Source: Phreatobacter oligotrophus
Lineage (GTDB): Bacteria; Pseudomonadota; Alphaproteobacteria; Rhizobiales; Phreatobacteraceae
Reading direction: 5' to 3'
Length of the DNA stretch: 64,000 nt
Assembly: GCF_003046185.1 (NCBI RefSeq)
Contig: NZ_PZZL01000002.1
Location: forward strand, 186,001-250,000
Below are positions 16,863 through 25,946 of the stretch, one piece after another; within the stretch, counting starts at the first letter, position 1; each line of letters starts with the position of its first letter. Both the position numbers and the translations under genes were made by a program. Below the pieces are notes generated by a model. It saw only the letters and a list, made by a program, of their open reading frames with translations. It was not told the DNA's origin and searched no databases.

Positions 16863-17798
16863 TCAGGGCCATTTCACCACGGGCGGTAGCGAGGACAGGA
16901 TGCTTTCGACATTGCCGCCGGTCTTCAGGCCGAAGACCGTGCCGCGGTCGTGCAGCAGGTTGAACTCGACATAGCGGCCGCGGCGGATGAGCTGCTCCTC
17001 GCGGTCGGCCTCGGTCCAGGGCGTCTGGACGTTGCGGCGGACGAGCTCGGGATAGATCGCGGCAAAGGCGCGGCCCACCGACTGGGTGAAGGCGAAGTCG
17101 GCGTCGCGGTCGCCGCTGTCGAGATAGTCGTAGAAGATGCCGCCGATGCCGCGCGGCTCCTTGCGGTGCGGCAGGTAGAAATAGTCCTCGCACCAGGCCT
17201 TGAAGCGCGGATAGTCGGCGACCGCATGGCCCTCGCAGGCGCCCTTCATCGCGTCGTGGAAGGCGATGCTGTCCGCATCCTCCTGTACCCGCCGACGGTC
17301 AAGCACCGGGGTCAGGTCGGCGCCGCCACCAAACCACATGCGGCTCGTCACCACGAGGCGGGTGTTCATGTGCACGGCCGGCACGTTGGGGTTCACCGGA
17401 TGGGCGATGAGCGAGATGCCGGTGGCGAAGAAGCGGGGGTCCTCCATGGCGCCGGGGATCTGGCCGCGGAACTCGGGGGCGAATTCGCCGTGGACGGTCG
17501 AGCAATGGACGCCGACCTTCTCGAAGACGCGGCCCGCCATCATGCTCATCACGCCGCCGCCGCCATCGGCGCCGCTGTGATCGGTGCGCGACCAGGCCTT
17601 GCGGGTGAACCGCCCGGCGGGGGCCGAGGAGCCGGTCAGCCCGTCCTCCAGCGCCTCGAAGCGGGCGCAGATGTCGTCGCGCAGCGCTTCGAACCACGCT
17701 CTGGCCCGCGCCTTGTGGGCCTCGACATCGGCCGGCAGCGGCGAGGGATCGGGGCGCGGGGCGTTGACGGCTTTCGGTGCGGCGGTCGGGGCGTTCAT
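16863..17798 (-). CDS. hemF: Oxygen-dependent coproporphyrinogen III oxidase
   Basis: HemF converts coproporphyrinogen III to protoporphyrinogen IX with O2 in aerobic haem synthesis. The 311-residue length from ATG 17798 is normal. Family hallmarks are visible: the [13 protein letters not shown] segment, then the [20 protein letters not shown] region with RGIGGIFYD, and near the end [17 protein letters not shown] longer in-frame reading to 17891 would run into the DUF3574 gene, so the internal ATG with GAGAAGAG upstream is preferred. It sits 61 bases downstream of the DUF3574 lipoprotein gene, in the same direction. Confidence 0.96.
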   Translation of the reverse strand: MNAPTAAPKAVNAPRPDPSPLPADVEAHKARARAWFEALRDDICARFEALEDGLTGSSAPAGRFTRKAWSRTDHSGADGGGGVMSMMAGRVFEKVGVHCSTVHGEFAPEFRGQIPGAMEDPRFFATGISLIAHPVNPNVPAVHMNTRLVVTSRMWFGGGADLTPVLDRRRVQEDADSIAFHDAMKGACEGHAVADYPRFKAWCEDYFYLPHRKEPRGIGGIFYDYLDSGDRDADFAFTQSVGRAFAAIYPELVRRNVQTPWTEADREEQLIRRGRYVEFNLLHDRGTVFGLKTGGNVESILSSLPPVVKWP

Positions 17799-17859
17799 GG
17801 GCGCTCTTCTCAGGTGCGGAGCACGATCTAGCCCCGTCCTTTCGCCGCAGACAAGTCCG

Positions 17860-18270
17860 TCAGAAGGCGACGCAGGCGCGCTTCGTGACAATGCCGACGG
17901 AGTCCTGCGCGAAACGGCGGCGATAGGCGGCCGCGACCTCGGCGAGACGCGGCAGGTCGCGGGCCTCGTCCGCCAGGACGATGGTGATGACCTTGGAGGG
18001 CTCGCGGATCAGCCGGCCCGAGGCCTCGCGATACTGGCCTCGGGCATCGGTGATGGTGAGGCCGTCGGGAAAGCGCGGCGTCACCTCGCGGTCGACGAAA
18101 CCCGCGAAAGCGGCTTCCGAGACCCCCAGCCGCCCGCCGATGTTGCGGCCGAAGAGCAGGTCCGCCACCAGCCGCTCGCGGCCGCCCGGCGGGCAGGCCG
18201 GCGCGCCGGTGGTGACGCAGCCGGCGAGCACCAGCGAGGCCAGCAGCAGGACGGCAGGCGCACGGCTCAC
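17860..18270 (-). CDS. DUF3574 lipoprotein
   Basis: The 136-residue protein has a clear lipoprotein signal: a hydrophobic stretch ending in the lipobox LAGC, with Cys at residue 18. The remainder fits DUF3574: [10 protein letters not shown], then [22 protein letters not shown], then SKVITIVL. The fold is probably a small alpha/beta domain in the periplasm, function unknown. It starts with GTG, and its GTG overlaps the stop of the response-regulator gene (GTGA), which implies translational coupling to a signalling operon. Confidence 0.82.
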   Translation of the reverse strand: MSRAPAVLLLASLVLAGCVTTGAPACPPGGRERLVADLLFGRNIGGRLGVSEAAFAGFVDREVTPRFPDGLTITDARGQYREASGRLIREPSKVITIVLADEARDLPRLAEVAAAYRRRFAQDSVGIVTKRACVAF

Positions 18271-18674
18271 GGCAGGCGGGCCGTGTCGTACCAGAAGCCC
18301 TCGAGGTTCCTGGCGAGGTCGCGATAGCCGTCGGAGGAGCGCGGCTTCACCAGATAGGCATTGGCATGTTCGCGATAGGACCGGCGGATGTCCTCGTCGC
18401 GGTCGGAGCTTGAGAAGATCAGCGTGGGCAGGGTCCGCGTCGCCTCGTCGGCGCGCAGCCGCTGGAGGACGTCGAAGCCGTCCATGCCGGCCATGGAGAG
18501 GTCGAGCAGGACAAGGTCCGGGCTCTCCCGGGCGATCTCGGCCAGCGCCACCTCGCCGCTCTCGGCATGGCGGATGTCGACGGCGCCGCCGGTCGCCGCG
18601 AAGGCGTTGCGCAGGAAGAACAGCTCGTTCGGGTCGTCATCGACCAACAGCATCGACCGGTTGGGTTTCGCCAT
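18267..18674 (-). CDS. Single-domain response regulator (Rcp1/CheY-like)
   Basis: This 135-residue receiver domain has no output domain. The acidic pocket is MLLVDDDPNE, the phospho-acceptor Asp is in LVLLDLSMAGMDGFD (about residue 57), the switch Ser/Thr is in TLIFSSSD, and the Lys is in AYLVKPRSSDGY. This type is the usual partner of phytochrome-like PAS/HisKA kinases, the type encoded just upstream, with which it overlaps by 38 bases. It presumably receives phosphate from that kinase and acts through protein-protein contact. GGGAGGAGGCG precedes the ATG. Confidence 0.9.
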   Translation of the reverse strand: MAKPNRSMLLVDDDPNELFFLRNAFAATGGAVDIRHAESGEVALAEIARESPDLVLLDLSMAGMDGFDVLQRLRADEATRTLPTLIFSSSDRDEDIRRSYREHANAYLVKPRSSDGYRDLARNLEGFWYDTARLP

Positions 18675-20865
18675 CGCCTCCTCCCGTCCTTCGCTCCGCC
18701 TTCGCCCGCCGACGCGGCAGGGTCATCTGGAACCGTGCGCCCTTTGGCCAGTCCTTGTCGAGCCAGATTTCACCGCCGTGGCTCTCGACGATGCGCCGGC
18801 AGAGCGCCAGGCCAAGCCCGATGCCGGGATAGCGGCTCTCGTCGCGGTGCAGGCGGCGGAAAATCTCGAAGACGCGATCGGCATAGAGCGGGTCGATGCC
18901 GATGCCGTTGTCCTCGACCGCGACCTCCCAGAAGCGGCCGGCGGGCCGGGCGCGGATCTTCACCACCGGCGGCTCGTCGCCGCGATATTTCACGGCATTG
19001 CCGATGAGGTTCTGGAACAGGCGGACGAGCAGTTCCTGGTCGCCTTCGATGGTCGGCAGGTTGAACACCTTGATGGTGGCGCCGGCAGCCTGGATGTCGG
19101 CATCGAGCATGGCGACCGCCTCGCTCACCACGACGGCGAGGTCCACGGCGTCCCGCTTCTCCAGCGCATAGGCGACCTGCGTATAGGCGTTGAGGCTGCG
19201 GATCAGGCGCTGCATTCGCTCGACGCTGCCCTGGATCTTGGCGGCATAGCCGGCCGCCTCGGCGTCCGTTCCCGCCACACGGGCGCCGAGCATGTCGGAG
19301 AACATGTTGATGTGGCGCAGCGGCGCCTGCAGGTCGTGGGAGACGATGGCGGAGAACTGGCGCAGCGACTCGTTGGTCTGGCGGAGCTTGGTCTCCTGCT
19401 CCTGCCGCTCGGTGTCGTCGCGGACCACGACCATGATCGAGGGCTCGTCAGACGATGCATGCGGCAGCCGGCTATAGGCCGCCTGGATCCACACCCAGTG
19501 GCCCTCCTTGTGGCGCAGCCGGTGGATGCTGAAGCCGAGCTCGCGTCCGTCGGCCATGGCCCGGTTGACGCCGTCCACCCGCCGCCAGTCGTCGGGATGG
19601 ACGATGCTGACGGGGTGGATCGCCACGATCTCCTCCGGGGTGTAGCCGAGGAGGCGCTGGCAGGACGGCGAAGCGTAGAAGAGGCGCCCCTCGACGTTGC
19701 GCAGCAGGATCGTGTCGCGGGCATTCTCGGCCAGCAGCCGGTAGCGCTCCTCGCTCGCCTCCAGCGCCGCACCGCGCTCCTCGACGCGGCGCTCCAGCTC
19801 GCGGTTGGCGCGGGCGAGCGCCGAGGCCTGGAGGTGCAGCTTCACCGAGGCGCGGCCAAAGGCCTCGCCGACGCGGTTCACCTCGACGATGTCGGTGCGG
19901 GGGACGACGGTGAGCTGGCCGCGCTCCATGGCGGCGGCGGCCTCGACCATGGCATTGGCGGCGCGCGACAGGCGGCGCACGAGGACGGTGGCCATGGCGA
20001 TCGACAGGATGACCAGCAGGAGGCCGACCACCGTGACGCCGCCGAAGGTGCGCCAGAGCGCCGCGTCGATGGCGCTCTCCCGCAGGCCGAGCGTCACCAG
20101 CCAGCCGCTGAGATCCGAGCGCTGGTAGAAGGCCCTGACCTTCAGGCCATCGGCATTGATGCCGTTCCAGGAGCCGGACCGTCCGACCGCCGCGTCGAAG
20201 GAGGGCAGCTGGCGGGCGACGGATGCCTCGTGATTGGCCGAGCGGGCGATGATGAGCCCGGAGCGGTCCGACAGCGAGGCGAAATAGGGATCGCTGATGC
20301 CGGCGCGGACCATGAAGCGATGGAAGACCTCGGGGCTGAAGGTGTTGGAGACGAGCGCCACCACTGTTCCGTCGCGGACCACCGGCACGAAGATGGCCAC
20401 CGCATAGGTGCTGGTGCCGCGGCTGACGAAGAGGCTGGAGAAGACCGGCTGGCGGCTGCGGATCGCTTCCGTCATCGGCTCGAGGAGCGGCCAGTGCGGC
20501 AGCACCTCGCCGGGCGGCAGGCCGGTATCGACCAGCAGCCGACCGTCGAGCGCCCGCAGGCGGATGTCGACGCCGGATTCGGTGAACTGCCGCGCCTGGG
20601 CGTCGAAGGCGGCGTGGTCGCTGGCATCGATGGCCGGGGAGGTCGCGAGCACCCGCAGGATGTCGAGGCGGCTGCCGAGCATCCGCTCGATCTCGGCGGC
20701 GACATCCTCGGTGCGCTGCTGGCCGACCAGCTTGAGCCGCGAGATCTCGGCATCGGCGAAGCGCCAGGCCACGGCAACGGCCAGGAGCATGAGCGGCACA
20801 ACGATCACCGCCGCGAAGGCGACGAGATAGACCGCCAGCGATCGCTCCTTGCCGACCTCCTGCAC
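18637..20865 (-). CDS. Membrane sensor histidine kinase with periplasmic sensor, HAMP, PAS and HisKA/HATPase domains
   Basis: In this 742-residue kinase, membrane segment 1 is at about residues 11-33. A large periplasmic sensor of the Cache type extends to about 270, and segment 2 is at about 273-297. A HAMP-like linker and a coiled coil around ANRELERRVEERGAALEASEE follow. A PAS domain with its PAC motif (GHWVWIQAAYSRL) precedes the HisKA H-box FSAIVSHDLQAPLRHINMFS. The HATPase shows N-box NLIGNAVKYRG, G1 VEDNGIGID and G2 GIGLGLALCRRIVESHGGEIW. The start is GTG with a purine-rich region before it. It forms a three-gene unit with the overlapping receiver and the DUF3574 lipoprotein. Confidence 0.92.
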   Translation of the reverse strand: MQEVGKERSLAVYLVAFAAVIVVPLMLLAVAVAWRFADAEISRLKLVGQQRTEDVAAEIERMLGSRLDILRVLATSPAIDASDHAAFDAQARQFTESGVDIRLRALDGRLLVDTGLPPGEVLPHWPLLEPMTEAIRSRQPVFSSLFVSRGTSTYAVAIFVPVVRDGTVVALVSNTFSPEVFHRFMVRAGISDPYFASLSDRSGLIIARSANHEASVARQLPSFDAAVGRSGSWNGINADGLKVRAFYQRSDLSGWLVTLGLRESAIDAALWRTFGGVTVVGLLLVILSIAMATVLVRRLSRAANAMVEAAAAMERGQLTVVPRTDIVEVNRVGEAFGRASVKLHLQASALARANRELERRVEERGAALEASEERYRLLAENARDTILLRNVEGRLFYASPSCQRLLGYTPEEIVAIHPVSIVHPDDWRRVDGVNRAMADGRELGFSIHRLRHKEGHWVWIQAAYSRLPHASSDEPSIMVVVRDDTERQEQETKLRQTNESLRQFSAIVSHDLQAPLRHINMFSDMLGARVAGTDAEAAGYAAKIQGSVERMQRLIRSLNAYTQVAYALEKRDAVDLAVVVSEAVAMLDADIQAAGATIKVFNLPTIEGDQELLVRLFQNLIGNAVKYRGDEPPVVKIRARPAGRFWEVAVEDNGIGIDPLYADRVFEIFRRLHRDESRYPGIGLGLALCRRIVESHGGEIWLDKDWPKGARFQMTLPRRRAKAERRTGGGDGETQPVDAVGR

Positions 20866-21058
20866 CCTGCCTGCCTCCCCTGGGGTCGGCCGATTCGCAG
20901 GCCGCTTCCGGGGTGATCATAGCAGCGCTCCGCTGCGTCAACTCCGGCCCCCCGTCGGGGTGGCGGCGAGGCGGCCTGATCGGCATCGCCCTTGCGGCAT
21001 GATGGTAACGCCGTGGTGATTGCTTCCCCGCGCATCGTCCTCCTATGCTCAAACGCGC

Positions 21059-21104
21059 CGGCGGCGGGAGGGAGATTCTCGATCCCGCCGCCGCGGGGTT
21101 TTTT
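21059..21104 (+). terminator. Intrinsic terminator/attenuator-like hairpins in the leader of the second response regulator
   Basis: CCCGC (21084-21088) pairs with GCGGG (21093-21097). A run of six T follows at 21099-21104, making a compact intrinsic terminator that ends about 38 bases before the response-regulator ATG. An alternative, longer pairing (CGGCGGCGGGA at 21059-21069 with its complement at 21083-21093, 11 bp) shares the same bases and excludes the short one. There is no upstream plus-strand gene to terminate. The arrangement therefore looks like leader attenuation, though a plain read-through stop remains possible. The rest of the 277-base gap (20866-21142) shows no gene. Confidence 0.5.
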
Positions 21105-21142
21105 GCAGATTGTTCTGTCCTTCCCAGGCGACGGGGAACCAC

Positions 21143-21586
21143 ATGCGGCAGTTGACCCGCATCATGATCATCGATGACGAACTCCACGACATCGGCTTCA
21201 TGATCCAGTTCTTCGAGGAACGCCTCCCGGACTGCTCGTTCGAGACATTCGGTTCGGCCGAGGAAGGGCTGGCCCGGCTGCATTTCTCCGATGCCCGCGG
21301 CGACAATCCGGCGCTGCCCGACGATCCCGACATCATCATCCTCGACCTGACGCTCGGCGCGATGGACGGGTTCGAGTTCCTCAAGCGCATCCGCCGCGAT
21401 GAACTGACCCGGCAGATCCCGGTGATCGTCATTTCCGGCGACGGGTCCACCCTGTCGGTGGACAAGGCCTATGAGGCCGGCGCCAACACCATGTTCCGCA
21501 AGCCCTCGTCGCTGGAGGGCTACCGCGCCATGATCGGCGCCATCGTCGAATACTGGCAGAAGACGGCGCGCCACGCGGCGGCCTGA
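21143..21586 (+). CDS. Single-domain response regulator, divergent from the histidine kinase
   Basis: The 147-residue receiver domain shows IMIIDDELHDIGFM (acidic pocket), phospho-acceptor Asp in IIILDLTLGAMDGFEF, switch Ser in PVIVISGDGS and Lys in TMFRKPSSLEGY. Like the receiver at 18267-18674 it lacks an output domain. Both share the C-terminal pattern GYR...(W/Y)xxTAR, so they appear paralogous or at least of the same subfamily. ATG 21143 follows ACGGGGAACC. A longer reading from 21020 passes through the leader hairpins and was rejected. It likely competes for, or extends, phosphotransfer from the neighbouring kinase. Confidence 0.9.
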   Translation: MRQLTRIMIIDDELHDIGFMIQFFEERLPDCSFETFGSAEEGLARLHFSDARGDNPALPDDPDIIILDLTLGAMDGFEFLKRIRRDELTRQIPVIVISGDGSTLSVDKAYEAGANTMFRKPSSLEGYRAMIGAIVEYWQKTARHAAA

Positions 21587-21666
21587 GACGGGCCGACTTG
21601 AGTTCGCGGCCCAGGCGGTGCAAGTGCGCGAAGCCTTCCCGCCTCCAGCGAGACGAACCAAGTCCC

Positions 21667-22029
21667 ATGACGAACATGACCCGCGCCCTGCCCGTTGCCG
21701 CCCTCCTCCTTGCCGCCAGCGCCCTGCCCGCCGCCGCCCGCGATGCGCAGTGCCGGATCGAGCAGAACGGCCGGGTGGCGCTGGAGCGGATCTGCGACTT
21801 CCAGCCGGACGGGCGCGACGGCTCCTTCGGGCTCTCGCCGCGCGGCGGCGGCCAGGGCGCACTGTTTGGGCCGATCCTGTCGGTGAGCGTGTCGATCATC
21901 GAGCCGGGCGTGGCCGAGGTGCGCGGCCTCACCCGGGACGGCATCAATTCGCGCTGGGGCACGGCGCGCCGGTCGACCACCGACCGGGCCTGCTGGGAGG
22001 GCGCGGACTTCCGGATCTGCGTGCGCTGA
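21667..22029 (+). CDS. Small secreted protein, function unknown
   Basis: The 120-residue protein has a signal peptide (MTNMTRALPVAALLLAASAL, likely cleaved after AAA). The mature part of about 95 residues has four cysteines (DAQCRIE, RICDFQ, RACWEG, FRICVR), probably two disulfides in the periplasm. I do not recognise a family. Gly-rich LSPRGGGQGALFGP and IEPGVAEVRGLTRDGINSRWGTARRS suggest a small beta-rich domain. It ends immediately before a convergent secreted-protein gene, with which it leaves no spacer. Confidence 0.65.
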   Translation: MTNMTRALPVAALLLAASALPAAARDAQCRIEQNGRVALERICDFQPDGRDGSFGLSPRGGGQGALFGPILSVSVSIIEPGVAEVRGLTRDGINSRWGTARRSTTDRACWEGADFRICVR

Positions 22030-22386
22030 TCACTCCGCCAGGGCCGCAGCCTGATGCGGCTCGGGGGTGGCGTCAGCCGCCATGCCCAGCTCGCTCGCAA
22101 CCGAGCGCATGATGGCCATCTGCTGCTCGGCGACCTCGGCCGAGAGCGGGGCATCGAGCGACAGGTCGACGGCGAAGAGCCCGAGGTTGCCCTCGACCAA
22201 CTGGAGCACGCGCTCGGAGGCGGCCTGTCCGCGGCGGGACACCAGCGCGGCATGCTGGGTCTCGGCCGAGCAGACGCGGGGGCCGGCGTCGATCCGGAGG
22301 GGATTTGCCGTGGCGGCGGGCGACAGGACGAGAGCCCCGAGGCACAGGATGCCCGCGGCGGCCCCCGTGAAGGGGAACGTGGTCAT
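22030..22386 (-). CDS. Small exported protein, function unknown
   Basis: The 118-residue product opens with MTTFPFTGAAAGILCLGALV, a signal peptide with likely cleavage near TANP. A helical mature part follows with RVCSAETQHAALVSRRGQ and an acidic helix (SLDAPLSAEVAEQQMAIM). Only one cysteine remains after cleavage. No family is recognised. ATG 22386 opens the signal peptide; a longer reading from 22494 adds unlikely basic sequence. It converges on the gene ending at 22029. Confidence 0.55.
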   Translation of the reverse strand: MTTFPFTGAAAGILCLGALVLSPAATANPLRIDAGPRVCSAETQHAALVSRRGQAASERVLQLVEGNLGLFAVDLSLDAPLSAEVAEQQMAIMRSVASELGMAADATPEPHQAAALAE

Positions 22387-22497
22387 GGGATGGATTCCAG
22401 CGTGGGGGCCCGCGACGCGAACGACTTGCGCGGGCCGGATCATGAGCTGGAAACGAAGGAATTGGCGATTTTGTTCCGCAGGACGCTGCGGCATGCC

Positions 22498-22571
22498 TGG
22501 CTGGGTCGCTAGGATTCGAACCTAGATAGCGGGTACCAAAAACCCGAGTCCTACCATTAGACGACGACCCA
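22498..22571 (-). tRNA. tRNA-Gln (anticodon UUG)
   Basis: The minus strand reads a complete cloverleaf. The acceptor stem TGGGTCG/CGACCCA (22565-22571 with 22502-22508) is followed by discriminator G and an encoded CCA. The anticodon stem CGGGT/ACCCG encloses loop TTTTGGT, anticodon TTG. The T-arm has GGTTCGAATCC. Total length with CCA is 74 bases. It lies on its own between the exported-protein gene and the acyl-CoA ligase gene. Confidence 0.96.
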
Positions 22572-22782
22572 GTGCGGCCGGGAGCGCTGCTCCGGCGTCA
22601 GGCGGGGCGGACCATAGCGATGTGATCGCCGCCGTTCAACGCCCGGTGTGGATCATCGGCGCCGTCCGCCACTGCCGAAGGCCAGAGGGAGGCGTCTGTG
22701 GACGCCGCTCCGCCTCCTGCACTAGGTTTCGGCACCGATCGGCCGCCCGCCCGGCCGCAAACACACCGTCGTGGAGGACGCC

Positions 22783-24408
22783 ATGCTGGGTCTGATGCAG
22801 GACTGGCCGCTGCTCATCTCGAAGATCATCGACCATGCCGGGCTCTATCATGCCAACCGCAAGGTCATCTCCCGCTCCGTCGAGGGGCCGATCGTCGAGA
22901 CGACCTATGCCGCCATCCGCCGCAATGCGCTGCGGGTCGCCAAGCGGCTGGAGAAGGACGGGATCGGGCTCGGCGACCGGGTCGGCACGGTGGCCTGGAA
23001 CACCTGGCGGCACCTCGAGGTCTGGTACGGCATCACCGGCATCGGCGCGGTCTATCACACGCTGAACCCGCGCCTCTTCCCCGAGCAGATCGCCTGGATC
23101 GCCAATCATGCGGAGGACCGCATGATGTTCATCGACCTGACTTTCGTGCCGCTGCTGGAGAAGCTGCAGGACAAGCTGCCGACGGTGGAGCGCTACATCG
23201 TGCTGACCGACGGCGCGCACATGCCGCAGACGAGCCTCCGGAACGCTGTCGCGTATGAGGACTGGCTGAACGAGGTCGATGACGACTTCGCCTGGAAGAG
23301 CTTCGACGAGAACACCGCCGCGGGCATGTGCTACACCTCCGGCACGACGGGAAACCCCAAGGGCGTCGTCTATTCGCACCGCTCCAACATCCTGCACTCG
23401 CTGATCGCCAACGGCCCGGACATGCTAGGCCTCGCGGCGCGCGACACGATCCTGCCCGTCGTGCCGATGTTCCACGCCAATGGCTGGTCGCTCGCCTTCA
23501 CCGCGCCCATGGCCGGCACGACCATGGTCATGCCCGGCCCGAAGATGGACGGCGCCTCGATCTACGAACTGCTGAACACCTACAAGGTCACGCATTCGGC
23601 GGCGGTGCCGACGGTCTGGCTGATGCTGCTGCAGCATCTCGAGCAGAACGGCCTGAAGCTGCCCCATCTGCGCAAGACGATCATCGGCGGCTCGGCCTGC
23701 CCGCGCGCCGTCACCCAGACCTTCCGCGATGTCTATGACGTCGAGGTGCTGCATGCCTGGGGCATGACGGAGCTCAGCCCGATCGGCACGGTCTGCTCGA
23801 TGAAGCCGGAGGTCGCCGACCTCACCGGCGATGCCTGGCTCGACATCAAGGAGACGACGGGCCACCCGCCCTTCGGCGTCGAGATGAAGATCGTCGACGA
23901 TTCCAAGCGCGAGCTCGCCCGCGATGGCAAGGCCTTCGGCCGACTCGTGGTGCGCGGGCCGTCCATCGCCGCCGCCTATTTCAAGAACGAGGGCGGTGAG
24001 ATCCTCGACGAGGACGGCTTCTTCGACACCGGCGACGTCGCCTCGATCGACCCCAACGGCTACATGCGTATCGTCGACCGCTCGAAGGACGTCATCAAGT
24101 CGGGCGGCGAGTGGATCTCCTCCATCGACCTTGAGAACCTCGCGGTCGGCCATCCCGACGTCGCCGAGGCGGCGGTGATCGGCATCGCCCATCCGAAGTG
24201 GGACGAGCGGCCGCTGCTGATCGTCGTCCCGAAGGCCGGCCGCACGCCGACCCGCGACGGGCTGCTCGCCTTCATGGAGGGCAAGATCGCGAAGTGGTGG
24301 ATGCCCGACGACGTGGTGGTCGTGCCGGAGATCCCGCACACCGCCACCGGCAAGATCCAGAAGACGGCGCTGCGCGACCAGTTCAAGGCCTATCGCTTCC
24401 CCGGCTGA
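22783..24408 (+). CDS. Fatty-acyl-CoA ligase (AMP-forming)
   Basis: The 541-residue adenylate-forming enzyme activates a carboxylic acid with ATP and CoA. The ATP-binding P-loop reads [19 protein letters not shown] (about residues 182-200). Motif A5 is [15 protein letters not shown]7 is [26 protein letters not shown], and the C-terminal catalytic Lys lies in [16 protein letters not shown]. The [11 protein letters not shown] start is typical of medium/long-chain acyl-CoA synthetases of proteobacteria. I prefer ATG 22783 (GGAGG five bases upstream) to the in-frame GTG at 22771. It appears monocistronic. Confidence 0.93.
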   Translation: MLGLMQDWPLLISKIIDHAGLYHANRKVISRSVEGPIVETTYAAIRRNALRVAKRLEKDGIGLGDRVGTVAWNTWRHLEVWYGITGIGAVYHTLNPRLFPEQIAWIANHAEDRMMFIDLTFVPLLEKLQDKLPTVERYIVLTDGAHMPQTSLRNAVAYEDWLNEVDDDFAWKSFDENTAAGMCYTSGTTGNPKGVVYSHRSNILHSLIANGPDMLGLAARDTILPVVPMFHANGWSLAFTAPMAGTTMVMPGPKMDGASIYELLNTYKVTHSAAVPTVWLMLLQHLEQNGLKLPHLRKTIIGGSACPRAVTQTFRDVYDVEVLHAWGMTELSPIGTVCSMKPEVADLTGDAWLDIKETTGHPPFGVEMKIVDDSKRELARDGKAFGRLVVRGPSIAAAYFKNEGGEILDEDGFFDTGDVASIDPNGYMRIVDRSKDVIKSGGEWISSIDLENLAVGHPDVAEAAVIGIAHPKWDERPLLIVVPKAGRTPTRDGLLAFMEGKIAKWWMPDDVVVVPEIPHTATGKIQKTALRDQFKAYRFPG

Positions 24409-24503
24409 GCCCTGCCGCATCGCAACAGCGAAACGCGTGCGGCGTCGTGGCGCTGCAACGCGGGGGCGGCTAGCATGGCCTCCGTCATCGACCGGAGGAT
24501 GGA

Positions 24504-25946
24504 ATGACGGAAGCCGCCCCGCCGGGTCCCATGGACCCGTCCCGGCCGGGATCATCGCCGCAGGGCGCAGGCCAGGGCGCAAGCCAGGGACCCTGGGGGC
24601 CGCGCTCGGCCGCGGCCGCCATGGCGGCGGCGGAAGCCTCGCTCACTGCGGCGCGAACCACCTCCGTGCCGCCGGTGAGCCCCCCTCCCCCGGCTGCACC
24701 CACCCCGGCGCCCCCGACGCGGATGGTGTTCACCGGCGAGAACGGCGAGCTCTTCGGCCTCCTCGTCCGCGGCTATGTCCTGCAGGTGCTCACCCTCGGC
24801 CTCTACCGCTTCTGGTTCACCACCGAGATCCGCCGCTACTACTGGGGCCACAGCTTCGTCGGGCCCGAAGACATCACCTATACCGGCCGGGGCATGGAGC
24901 TGTTCAAGGGCTTCCTGATCGCGCTGGCCGTGGTCCTGCCGATCCAGCTCGGCGCCTTCCTCGTGCTGCTGGGCCTGCCGCAGGCCGAGCTTGTCGTCTC
25001 CGGAACGGTCTTCCTCGCCTATGCCCTGCTCGGCCAGTTCGCGGTCTATGCCGGCCGCCGCTATCGGCTCACCCGCACCTCCTTCCGGGGCTTGCGCCTG
25101 CGCATGACCGGGTCGGCCTGGTCCTATGCGTTCCGCGCCTTCGGCCTCTGGATCCTCGTCGTGCTGTCGCTCGGCCTGTTCTACCCCTGGGCGACCGCGG
25201 CAATGGAGCGGATGAAGATGCGCAACACCTGGTACGGCGACGTTCAGGGCGACTTCACCGGCGAGCCGATCGTCCTGTTCCGCCGCGGCATCGTGCTCTG
25301 GCTGATCGCGCTGGCGCTGCCGGTCGCTTCGGTCATCTCCATCATCGCCTCCGTGCCGCCCGAGGCCTGGGATGCGCTGTGGCTCTGGCTGGACGGCTCG
25401 AGTTCGCGCGTCTCGACGGTGGTCGGGCTTGCCATCGCCGCGGTGGCGGGAGTGGGTCTTCTGACCATCGTCATCCCCATCCTGCTCTTCCCGGCCTTCC
25501 AGGCCATCGCCTTCCGCTGGCGGATGGAGGGCACGCGGATCGGCGGGGCCTCGTTCACCTCGCGCTTCACCATCGGCGCCTCCTACCGGGTCTATCTCCT
25601 CGGCGCGGTGGCGCTGTTCGGCGTGCTGATCCTGCTCGGCATCGTCTCGGCCATCGGCTTCGGCGGCATCGCCACCGTGGCGATCCTGCGTGGCGGTGAC
25701 GGGGTCTCGTCGACCACGGCCGGGATCATCGGCGGGTTGCTCGTCGTCGTCGCCTATCTCGTCCTGTTCGGCACGATGTGGATCGCCAAGCAATTGCTGA
25801 TCGACCTGCGCCTGCAGCGCGCCCGCCTGTCGTCGCTGGCGGTGGTGAACCTCGCCGCGCTCGACCATGCCCGCGCCAACAATGTCGATGCCTCGGCCAT
25901 GGGCGACAGCCTCGGCAGCGCCGTCGATTTCGGGTTCAGCACCTGA
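24504..25946 (+). CDS. YjgN-like DUF898 membrane protein
   Basis: The 480-residue polytopic protein has an N-terminal cytoplasmic stretch of about 75 residues rich in Ala, Pro and Gly. A DUF898 core starts at MVFTGENGELFGLLVRGYVLQVLTLGLYRFW, with the typical R-x(n)-YYWGHS segment. A second, partly repeated unit follows (RGLRLRMTGSAWSYAFRAFGLWILV), and there are at least eight hydrophobic segments. The family function is unknown. GGAGGATGGA precedes the ATG. Its stop overlaps the start of the M48 protease gene (TGATG), as seen in many DUF898-M48 pairs, which suggests they act together in the envelope. Confidence 0.88.
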   Translation: MTEAAPPGPMDPSRPGSSPQGAGQGASQGPWGPRSAAAAMAAAEASLTAARTTSVPPVSPPPPAAPTPAPPTRMVFTGENGELFGLLVRGYVLQVLTLGLYRFWFTTEIRRYYWGHSFVGPEDITYTGRGMELFKGFLIALAVVLPIQLGAFLVLLGLPQAELVVSGTVFLAYALLGQFAVYAGRRYRLTRTSFRGLRLRMTGSAWSYAFRAFGLWILVVLSLGLFYPWATAAMERMKMRNTWYGDVQGDFTGEPIVLFRRGIVLWLIALALPVASVISIIASVPPEAWDALWLWLDGSSSRVSTVVGLAIAAVAGVGLLTIVIPILLFPAFQAIAFRWRMEGTRIGGASFTSRFTIGASYRVYLLGAVALFGVLILLGIVSAIGFGGIATVAILRGGDGVSSTTAGIIGGLLVVVAYLVLFGTMWIAKQLLIDLRLQRARLSSLAVVNLAALDHARANNVDASAMGDSLGSAVDFGFST

